The position numbers and the translations under genes are program-made. Shown here one piece after another: positions 1 to 5,326 of a stretch of 5,460 nucleotides of DNA. This stretch comes from IDS-8 sp050738315. Its GTDB lineage: Bacteria > Pseudomonadota > Gammaproteobacteria > Steroidobacterales > Woeseiaceae. The notes beneath the pieces are model-generated. The model did not search any database. It saw only the letters and a program-made list of their open reading frames with translations, and was not told the origin of the DNA. Each line of letters opens with the position of its first letter. The first letter of the stretch is position 1. The stretch lies in NCBI GenBank assembly GCA_050738315.1, contig JBOHZD010000298.1:1-5460 (forward strand). Reading direction: 5' to 3'.

Positions 1-1076
1 AGGTATTCGTCGCGTTCCCCGGCCAGCCGGGCAATCTCGCTCCTGAGCTCGGCCCGTGCAGCGGCGATGTGCGCGATCGTTTCCTCCTGCTCCGCGGGTG
101 CCATGGCCTGCAGGGGTTCGGGTAACGCGGCCGGCGCGATGTCATCGAGCTCCACGCGTCCGCTCGTGACATCGGCGATGAGTTCCTTTTCCCCGAGCAG
201 GTTCGTATCACCGGCCGCAGAGGCGTTGAACGCGCCGCGCCTGGCTTTCGAGACGACGGATGCCCCCGCATGGAGCTTCTCGGTGGCCTCGACTTTGCTC
301 TGCATGCGGGCTTTCTCTTCCTCGCTGCCGTAATACAGCCGCGTGCCGTCGAGGCGTGCCGAGAGGGTGGCGATTTCGTCATCGAAGGGCGTAGCGAATG
401 CCACCGCGCCGCCTGCTTGCTCGACCTGGAAGTAGCTGCCGTCGCCGAGGCTCGCGATCTGCTGCCACGGGGCTATGGTGTCGGGAAGGCCGCCGCATTG
501 CACGGTGTTGACGATGATGCCTTTGGCTCTCGCGGCGGCGAGGATCTCCGGGTACTTGACGTCGTCCTGGTAATCCATGTGCGGCGGCGCGTCACCGACC
601 AGGAACACCACGCGGTACGCCTGCTCGTCCTGGCTCCATGACATGCGGTGCACGGCGTCGTGCAACGCCTCGTTGACGCTCTCGGGCGTATCACCGCCGC
701 CATCCGCGTGGAAGTCCATGAGTTTCGCGTAGACGGAATCGAGATCCGATGACAGGTCGATGACGCGGGTGACGTATTGGTCCCCGTGGTCGCGGTAGCC
801 AACGAGCCCTATCCGGATCTCCGGAGTCGGCTGTGCCGAGGCCATGGTCGTCGCAATCGACCAGATCTTGTCCTTCGCCGTCTGGATCAGGCCGCTCATG
901 CTGCCGGTCGTGTCGAGCACGAACACGACGTCGACTTTCGGCGTGCCTTGCGGCGCGATAAGAGTATTTGTCGGCAGCGGGTCGTCGACGTACTTCGCCT
1001 GGATGGTCGGATAAGCAATAACCACCCCGAACGTTGTCGCCAGCAGAGCGGTCGCCAGTATCGTGGTCTTCATCAT
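1..1076 (-). CDS. Exported VWA-domain protein, 3' end beyond the left edge (partial)
   Basis: At least 358 residues are visible, with no stop before the edge. Residues 3-21 form a signal peptide (Lys3 followed by a hydrophobic stretch ending near VVIA), so the protein is probably periplasmic. A von Willebrand factor A domain runs from about 48 to 235. Its metal-ion-dependent adhesion site is visible as D55-x-T57-x-S59 (LDTTGSMS), the loop GGGDTPES at 126-133, and Asp162 in VGDAPPH. VWA domains of this kind usually bind a divalent metal and a protein partner; the ligand here is unknown. After the domain, residues about 325-358 are helical and charged, probably a coiled coil that continues off the window. 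Two adjacent in-frame ATGs (1076 and 1073) follow an AGAGGA site at 1081-1086; spacings are 4 and 7 nt, so 1073 may be the true start. It is the third gene of the minus-strand pspA operon, 20 nt after the previous stop. It has no VIT domain, so it does not look like the known VWA sortase target of Pds systems. Confidence 0.9.
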   Translation of the reverse strand, partial: MMKTTILATALLATTFGVVIAYPTIQAKYVDDPLPTNTLIAPQGTPKVDVVFVLDTTGSMSGLIQTAKDKIWSIATTMASAQPTPEIRIGLVGYRDHGDQYVTRVIDLSSDLDSVYAKLMDFHADGGGDTPESVNEALHDAVHRMSWSQDEQAYRVVFLVGDAPPHMDYQDDVKYPEILAAARAKGIIVNTVQCGGLPDTIAPWQQIASLGDGSYFQVEQAGGAVAFATPFDDEIATLSARLDGTRLYYGSEEEKARMQSKVEATEKLHAGASVVSKARRGAFNASAAGDTNLLGEKELIADVTSGRVELDDIAPAALPEPLQAMAPAEQEETIAHIAAARAELRSEIARLAGERDEY

Positions 1077-1080
1077 GATG

Positions 1081-1086
1081 TCCTCT
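1081..1086 (-). promoter_or_regulatory. Ribosome-binding site of the VWA gene
   Basis: AGAGGA on the minus strand lies 4 nt before the ATG at 1076 and 7 nt before the ATG at 1073. The spacing favours the second Met codon as the start. Confidence 0.6.
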
Positions 1087-1096
1087 GGTGGATGGG

Positions 1097-1660
1097 TCAG
1101 CGTGTAAAGAGTTGCCGCAGCGCGGCGTCCGCGCGGCGGCGCGCGCACTCGAATGCCTCGTCGCCGGTTGCGGGAGCATCAGCGGGGGATCGCGCCCGCA
1201 GCCTCGATGGAATGACAACGAACATTGCCTGCACGAGAAAGAAGCACCAGGTCGCAAGGAACACACTGCCCGACCGCGTGATGGCCCAGCTGGCCGCCGA
1301 CACGCTCAGTGCGCTGAGGCCAAGATCGAGCACGGCGGGCAAGAGGCCGGCATGGAAGTAAAGTGAACGGACGAGCCACAGCATGCCGGCGTGTGCCGGT
1401 ACGTAGACGGCAATGGGCGGTGCCAGGAACCAGATGACTGCGGAAGCGAGGAACCAGAACACGATCGTGGTGACGCGCCCGATCGTTTCGGCGCTGCCGC
1501 GAAGCAGCCAAATCACGTAGGCAAGTCCCAGCGCCGGAATCAGGAGCCGCAACGTGCTGCCGACGCCCAGGAGGGGCGAGAGGCCGGCGAATACGGCACC
1601 CGCGGCCAGAGCCAGCACCAGCGCAACGCCGACCCCCGGAAAGAATGACGGTCGTTTCAT
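1097..1660 (-). CDS. Multi-spanning inner-membrane protein of unknown function
   Basis: This 187-residue protein is not assigned to a family. About five hydrophobic segments can be seen, at roughly 8-30, 36-53, 63-87, 92-127 (possibly a long or re-entrant segment) and 131-151. A polar, Arg/Ala-rich tail of about 35 residues follows and is probably cytoplasmic. The aromatic-rich third segment (FWFLASAVIWFLAPP) and the His/Tyr pair around 101-103 stand out. No catalytic motif is evident. The start is secure: an AAGGAGG site lies 8 nt upstream, and the ATG overlaps the TGA of the pspA-like gene in an ATGA arrangement that suggests translational coupling. Its place between a membrane-binding PspA protein and an exported VWA protein suggests it could link or anchor them at the inner membrane; this is inference from order only. 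Confidence 0.85.
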   Translation of the reverse strand: MKRPSFFPGVGVALVLALAAGAVFAGLSPLLGVGSTLRLLIPALGLAYVIWLLRGSAETIGRVTTIVFWFLASAVIWFLAPPIAVYVPAHAGMLWLVRSLYFHAGLLPAVLDLGLSALSVSAASWAITRSGSVFLATWCFFLVQAMFVVIPSRLRARSPADAPATGDEAFECARRRADAALRQLFTR

Positions 1661-2202
1661 GACGAGCGCCTCCTTGCCTGCTCACGGAGGAAAGCGACCT
1701 CGACTTCGTCGTCGCCGACGGCCAGGTCACGGCCGAAGGCGTCCACGACGCCAGCGTTGTCGCACGGCTCCCGGGTTCGGCGGTTGAAGATCTCGGCCTT
1801 TTGCCTCAGGCCGTCCAGCGTCATTCGATGTTCGTCGAGCATCGTGCGCTGTTCACCGAGATATTTGTCGATGCCGGTTTCCCGGCTGGCCAGGTGCCTG
1901 TCCAGCCTTTGCGCTTCGAGTTTGCGCCGGACGAAATTCCGGGCCAGATCGGCCTTGCCGGACCTGAAACAGAGATCCAGCTCCTCATCGAGCTCGGTCA
2001 GCGACTGCGACAGATCGTGCTTTCGTGCCCGCAGCTCTTCCTGCTCGTGGAGAGCGATGCGCGTCCGCTGCTCCCGCGCGGCGAGATCATCTTCCATTTC
2101 GCGGATCGCCTGCCTGAGCAGCAGGTCCGGCTCCTCGATCTGGTCGAGCACCGCATGAAAATCGGCTTTGAACAGCCGCGATATCCGGGTGATAAGTGCC
2201 AT
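1657..2202 (-). CDS. pspA: PspA/IM30-family (phage shock protein A-like) membrane-maintenance protein, short form
   Basis: The protein has 181 residues. The N-terminus is the amphipathic helix typical of the family (MALITRISRLFKADFHAVLD), which in relatives inserts into stressed inner-membrane leaflets. It is followed by EEPDLLLRQAIREMEDDL and a long, highly charged coiled-coil hairpin to about residue 140. PspA/IM30/Vipp1 proteins are bacterial ESCRT-III relatives that assemble on damaged membranes and limit proton leakage. E. coli PspA is 222 residues, so this one is about 40 shorter, lacking most of the last helices. It ends in an acidic segment (DDEVEVAFLREQ) and a basic tail. Its start has an AGGAGA site 6 nt upstream. 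It heads a minus-strand operon with a membrane protein (ATGA overlap) and a VWA protein, divergent from a two-component system. No pspF, pspB or pspC is present, and I saw no clear sigma-54 promoter, so control by the neighbouring regulator is more likely than classical PspF control (inference). Confidence 0.9.
   Translation of the reverse strand: MALITRISRLFKADFHAVLDQIEEPDLLLRQAIREMEDDLAAREQRTRIALHEQEELRARKHDLSQSLTELDEELDLCFRSGKADLARNFVRRKLEAQRLDRHLASRETGIDKYLGEQRTMLDEHRMTLDGLRQKAEIFNRRTREPCDNAGVVDAFGRDLAVGDDEVEVAFLREQARRRSS
1669..1675 (-). promoter_or_regulatory. Ribosome-binding site of the membrane-protein gene, inside pspA
   Basis: AAGGAGG on the minus strand lies 8 nt before the ATG at 1660 and within the last codons of the pspA-like gene. 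It fixes the start and, with the ATGA overlap, supports coupled translation. Confidence 0.75.
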
Positions 2203-2364
2203 CGTGCATCTCCTGCCAGTCGAATTCCTGTCGAAGCGGAACTCATCCTAGGAGACGCCGCGCACGCAACACAGGCGCATCTCGGTAAAACCTGCGCCGC
2301 GGGATTTACAAAGAATTTACATTGGATCACTGTTGCGGAAAGAGCGGCCTGATAGCCTTGCCGA
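2203..2364. promoter_or_regulatory. Divergent control region between the pspA-like operon and the two-component operon
   Basis: These 162 bp hold the promoters of both operons. The right part (about 2301-2330) is markedly AT-richer than its surroundings and carries the TTTACA repeat. The pspA ribosome-binding site (AGGAGA, 2209-2214 on the minus strand) lies at the left end. No consensus -35/-10 pair of ordinary spacing is convincing on either strand, as expected for promoters that need an activator. The regulator gene has no clear Shine-Dalgarno sequence before its ATG at 2365, yet an in-frame TAG at 2353 excludes a start further upstream. Confidence 0.65.
2303..2324. promoter_or_regulatory. 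Probable OmpR/PhoB-family operator: two direct repeats at 11-bp period
   Basis: TTTACA occurs at 2305-2310 and again at 2316-2321, exactly 11 bp apart, in an AT-rich patch within GC-rich DNA. On the minus strand this reads GTAAA-N6-GTAAA. Winged-helix regulators of this family bind as head-to-tail dimers to two half-sites about one helical turn apart; PhoB uses an 11-bp period, and CpxR uses GTAAA pairs with short spacers. The neighbouring regulator is the obvious candidate ligand. A further GTAAA in the opposite orientation sits at 2285-2289. Binding is inferred, not shown. Confidence 0.55.
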
Positions 2365-3072
2365 ATGACCAGAAAGAGCCGGTTACTGATCATCGAGGAC
2401 GAGGCCGCCATACGCGACGGTCTCATCGACGTGTTTGTCTATCATGGCTTCGATGTCGACAGTTGCGGCAACGGCAATGCCGGTCTCGAGAAAGCCCTGA
2501 CCGGCCGGTACGACCTCGTCCTGCTGGACATCATGCTGCCCGGCATGAACGGCTTCGACGTTTGCGATGCGATCCGGGCTGCGGACCGCAACCAGCCGAT
2601 CATCATGCTGACGGCCAAGAGCAGCGACGAGGAAATCATTCACGGCCTGAAGCTTGGCGCCGACGATTATGTGGCCAAGCCGTTTTCGATCCAGCAGCTC
2701 GTATTGCGCGTACAGGCCGTTTTGCGGCGCTCCGAGGGCGGTCGGCTCCAGGCAAGCATGATCACCCTCATGAGCGGTGTCGTTATCGACACGCGCAACC
2801 TCAATGGCCGCGCGGGCGATGACGAGCTCACGTTTACGCGGCGTGAGATCGATATTCTGCAATATCTCGCAGCTCACTCGGCGCGTGCCGTATCCAGGGA
2901 GGAACTTCTCAACAAGGTGTGGGGCTATGCCCGCAACCTGGGGATCGAGACGCGAACGGTCGACATTCACATCGCGAAGTTGCGCCGGAAGATCGAGGCA
3001 GATCCCAGGGAGCCGGACAATCTGATCACGGTCCGACGCGCGGGCTACCGTTTGCTGGTCGCGAGCGGCTGA
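2365..3072 (+). CDS. pdsR: OmpR/PhoB-family response regulator, resembling the dedicated-sortase-system regulator
   Basis: This 235-residue transcription factor has a receiver domain at about 5-122 and a winged-helix DNA-binding domain at about 135-232. All receiver residues are visible: the acidic pair E11/D12, phosphoacceptor D55 (LLDIMLPG), T83 (MLTAK) and K105 (AKPF). The effector domain shows LTFTRREIDILQYL, the EELLNKVWGY segment, the recognition-helix region TVDIHIAKLRRKIE (198-211) and the wing RRAGYRLL. It should be phosphorylated by the kinase encoded 8 nt downstream and should bind tandem direct repeats. The only such repeat seen lies in its own upstream region, so autoregulation and control of the divergent pspA operon are likely (inference). 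The start is the first ATG after an in-frame TAG at 2353; no good Shine-Dalgarno precedes it, so translation may be weak or the transcript nearly leaderless. OmpR family is certain; the PdsR label rests on the partner kinase and is moderate. Confidence 0.93.
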   Translation: MTRKSRLLIIEDEAAIRDGLIDVFVYHGFDVDSCGNGNAGLEKALTGRYDLVLLDIMLPGMNGFDVCDAIRAADRNQPIIMLTAKSSDEEIIHGLKLGADDYVAKPFSIQQLVLRVQAVLRRSEGGRLQASMITLMSGVVIDTRNLNGRAGDDELTFTRREIDILQYLAAHSARAVSREELLNKVWGYARNLGIETRTVDIHIAKLRRKIEADPREPDNLITVRRAGYRLLVASG

Positions 3073-3080
3073 GGGCGCCC

Positions 3081-5186
3081 ATGCTTCCTGCCTCGATCCT
3101 CAAGAACTTCGATGGCCGCCGCCTCAAGTTGCTGCTGTCCGCCTTCTTTCTGGCACTCGCCGTGCCCACCGCCGTGCTCATCTGGCAGGCTTACGGCCAA
3201 CTCAAGTGGGAGGCGTATTACCAGTACCGCGGCATGGCGGAAGAGCTGACGCGGCGCATCGACGAGGTTCTGCAAGAGCATATCGTCGAGGCGGAGCAAC
3301 GGTCGTTCGCCGACTACGAGTTCCTGGTGCTCGCGGGCAACCCGAGTGCCAACTTCCGGCAGCGTTCGCCGCTCGCCGCATACCCGGTCGAAACCGGTCC
3401 GCCGGGCGTCATCGGCTATTTCCAGGTGGACGCGAAAGGCGAATTCAGCACGCCACTGCTGCCGCCGGAGGGCACGGCACCCGTGTCGGTCGGCATCGAT
3501 GCGGCGGAGTACGCGGGGCGGCTCGAACTGGCGGATCGGCTCCGCGACATTCTGAGTGACAACCGCCTGGTGCGGTACCGACCGGCGCGACTCGAGTACA
3601 GTCGCGGCGACGAGGCCGGCGCCATCGGCGACAACCGGGTTTCCACCCGTGCGGCCGAGCGCGCATCGAGGCCGCCGCCGCAGGCGGGCTACAGCCAACG
3701 CGTCTTCGACGACCTCAACAAGGAGCCACCGAGCGTCACCGGCGTCAGCACGAGCATCGAGAGGGATGCCGGCCCGGCCGTCGGCGACCAGATGACAGCG
3801 TCGCGTGAACATAAGGATGCTGTTGCCAAAGTCGCCGATCTCAATCTCGAACCGGCCTATCGTGAAAAGCTCAGCCAGTTGCAGGAAGAGACCGCACGCC
3901 AGGCCGCGGCGCCTCGACCCGAACGGCGGACCAAGCGAACGGAGCAGACGGCACTTCCTGCGGGCGCCCCGGACGAAAACGCGCCGTTCAGCCCGGACAG
4001 GGAAGGCGGCGACCTGCGCATCAGCACGTTCGAGAGCGAGCTCGACCCGTTCGAATTCAGCTTGCTCGACAGCGGCCATTTCGTGCTGTTCCGCAAGGTC
4101 TGGCGTGACGGACAGCGCTTCATCCAGGGCATCCTGATTGATCCCGATCCCTTTCTCGAAGCAGCGATCGCCGATCCTTTCGAGGCGGCAGCACTGGCGG
4201 GCATGAGCGAACTCATCGTCGCCTGGTACGACGACGTTCTCCGCGGGCCAATCGGGCAGAAGGAAGGCTACCGGAGCGTCGGCGAGGAACTGGAAGGCAC
4301 GCTGCTGTACCGCGGTCACCTGTCAGCGCCGCTCGACAGCCTCGGGCTGATCTTCAGCATCAGGCACTTGCCGCCGGGCCCCGGCGCCCGGGTTCTCGGC
4401 TGGGTAACTTTGCTGCTGGCGGCCGTGTTCCTGGGCGGCTTCTATGGTCTGCATCGCCTGGCAACGGGCCAGTTGCGCCTGGCGCGCCAGCAGCAGGATT
4501 TCGTGTCGGCTGTCAGTCACGAGCTGAAGACGCCACTGACGTCGATTCGCATGTACGGCGAGATGCTGAAGGAAGGCTGGGCCAGCGAGGACAAGCGCCA
4601 GCAGTACTATGAATATATCCACGACGAAAGCGAAAGGCTGACGCGCCTGATTTCCAATGTGCTGCAACTTGCCAACATCACGCGCGACGAGTCGAACATC
4701 GCGTTGCGGCCCGCGACGGTGAGCGAGCTGATGGAGAGCGTCGAGTCGAAGATATCGAGCCAGGTTCAGCGTGCGCAGTTCGAACTGGCGTACGCTCGCG
4801 ACGAGCGGGCGGAGCATGCCGTCGTCCTGGTCGACGAAGACTGCTTCCTCCAGATCGTCATCAATCTCGTCGACAATGCTCTCAAGTTCTCGGCCGGCGC
4901 CCCCAACAGGAAGATCGAGATCGGCAGCCACCTGCTCGGCAACACGCGAGTCGTATTCAGCGTTCGCGATTTCGGCTCGGGGGTGCCCAGGAACCAGATG
5001 AAGAAGATCTTTGAACTGTTCTACCGTTCGGAGAACGAGCTGACGCGGGAGACGGTCGGTACGGGCATCGGCCTCGCCATCGTGCACCAGCTGACCCTGG
5101 CGATGAAGGGCAGTGTGGACGTCGTGAATCGGGATCCGGGCGCCGAGTTTCGCGTTACCTTTCCGACCGGGCACGCAGCAGGCTGA
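3081..5186 (+). CDS. pdsS: Membrane sensor histidine kinase with a very large periplasmic domain, resembling the dedicated-sortase-system kinase
   Basis: The protein has 701 residues. TM1 is at 17-37 and TM2 at 438-457, enclosing a periplasmic region of about 400 residues. That region has two conserved-looking blocks: about 40-185 (with FADYEFLVLAGNPSANF and GYFQVDAKGEFSTPLLP) and about 311-430 (with DPFEFSLLDSGHFVLFRKVW and FIQGILIDPDPF). Between them, about 190-310, lies a hydrophilic Pro/Arg/Glu-rich linker. The cytoplasmic part has HisKA with H480 in SAVSHELKTP and HATPase_c with the N box (N595, N599 in NLVDNALKF), G1 D630-FGSG, the F box KKIFELFYR and G2 G660-TGIG. All catalytic motifs are intact. 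No HAMP domain fits between TM2 and His480, only about 22 residues apart. Length (about 700) and layout match the kinase family I know from proteobacterial sortase loci; this is recall, not a search. The ATG at 3081 was chosen because it follows the regulator stop by 8 nt, has GAGGG at 3071-3075, and puts a basic segment before TM1. An upstream in-frame ATG at 2919 would overlap the regulator by more than 150 nt. Confidence 0.92.
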   Translation: MLPASILKNFDGRRLKLLLSAFFLALAVPTAVLIWQAYGQLKWEAYYQYRGMAEELTRRIDEVLQEHIVEAEQRSFADYEFLVLAGNPSANFRQRSPLAAYPVETGPPGVIGYFQVDAKGEFSTPLLPPEGTAPVSVGIDAAEYAGRLELADRLRDILSDNRLVRYRPARLEYSRGDEAGAIGDNRVSTRAAERASRPPPQAGYSQRVFDDLNKEPPSVTGVSTSIERDAGPAVGDQMTASREHKDAVAKVADLNLEPAYREKLSQLQEETARQAAAPRPERRTKRTEQTALPAGAPDENAPFSPDREGGDLRISTFESELDPFEFSLLDSGHFVLFRKVWRDGQRFIQGILIDPDPFLEAAIADPFEAAALAGMSELIVAWYDDVLRGPIGQKEGYRSVGEELEGTLLYRGHLSAPLDSLGLIFSIRHLPPGPGARVLGWVTLLLAAVFLGGFYGLHRLATGQLRLARQQQDFVSAVSHELKTPLTSIRMYGEMLKEGWASEDKRQQYYEYIHDESERLTRLISNVLQLANITRDESNIALRPATVSELMESVESKISSQVQRAQFELAYARDERAEHAVVLVDEDCFLQIVINLVDNALKFSAGAPNRKIEIGSHLLGNTRVVFSVRDFGSGVPRNQMKKIFELFYRSENELTRETVGTGIGLAIVHQLTLAMKGSVDVVNRDPGAEFRVTFPTGHAAG

Positions 5187-5206
5187 AATCAACAGTTGCC
5201 AATGCA

Positions 5207-5290
5207 CTACACCTCCTCGACGGCGAAATCTTCGCGGGGCGAACCAGCGCAGCGCGCGCCCACGACGATTGCATCGATTGCCCTGGTCAT
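5207..5290 (-). pseudogene. Remnant of a FAD-dependent oxidoreductase, N-terminus only
   Basis: This reading frame of 27 codons begins MTRAIDAIVVGARCAGSP. That is the start of the dinucleotide-binding fold of FAD-dependent oxidoreductases, where 'DAIVVGARCAGSP' is normally followed by a TAMLLARxG-type helix and then about 380 more residues. Here similarity stops after Pro18 (codon at 5239-5237). The next nine residues (REDFAVEEV) do not continue the fold and end at a TAG. The initiation signals are excellent: AAAGGAGGT at 5303-5295, 4-5 nt before the ATG. The most economical reading is a once-functional gene cut down by a deletion or rearrangement at about 5237, leaving its translation start next to the kinase gene. 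Translation of a short peptide is possible, but no function can be assigned. The 36-nt gap from the upstream partial gene suggests they once formed an operon. Confidence 0.6.
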
Positions 5291-5294
5291 CGCG

Positions 5295-5303
5295 ACCTCC
5301 TTT
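5295..5303 (-). promoter_or_regulatory. Near-perfect ribosome-binding site before the oxidoreductase remnant
   Basis: AAAGGAGGT on the minus strand lies 4 nt before the ATG at 5290. It is the best anti-16S match in the window and supports this ATG as a real ancestral start. Confidence 0.75.
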
Positions 5304-5326
5304 AAGGTTCCTTTTGGTCCCGACAA

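Larger units (their letters stand above)
5187..5326. other. Region after the kinase gene holding only a gene remnant
   Basis: No intact gene is present. It contains the 27-codon oxidoreductase fragment and its ribosome-binding site on the minus strand, and short overlapping inverted repeats at 5223-5243. No stem-loop with a T-run, as for an intrinsic terminator, is visible between the converging genes. Confidence 0.5.

Noticed and set aside
67..1366. Plus-strand and alternative minus-strand frames of 88-194 codons over the VWA and membrane-protein genes
   Set aside because: Arg/Ala/Cys-rich translations without motifs, fully overlapped by well-supported minus-strand genes with ribosome-binding sites.
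1757..2352. Plus-strand frames opposite the pspA-like gene (133 and 183 codons)
   Set aside because: Shadows of the PspA coiled-coil codons; the Ser/Arg-rich composition is typical of an antisense read.
2203..2364. Sigma-54 promoter for the pspA-like gene
   Set aside because: I found no GG/GC pair with the -24/-12 spacing on the minus strand, and no PspF gene or upstream PspF-like site is visible.
2919..3080. Kinase start at the upstream in-frame ATG 2919, giving 755 residues
   Set aside because: It would overlap the DNA-binding domain of the regulator by more than 150 nt, and the extra 54 residues look like out-of-frame regulator sequence.
5187..5210. Intrinsic terminator after the kinase gene
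   Set aside because: No GC stem followed by a T-run is present on either strand between the converging reading frames.
5161..5220. A second tiny minus-strand frame starting at a TTG after the GAGGAGG inside the oxidoreductase remnant
   Set aside because: It has about 15 codons, overlaps the kinase 3' end, shows no similarity and relies on a rare start codon.
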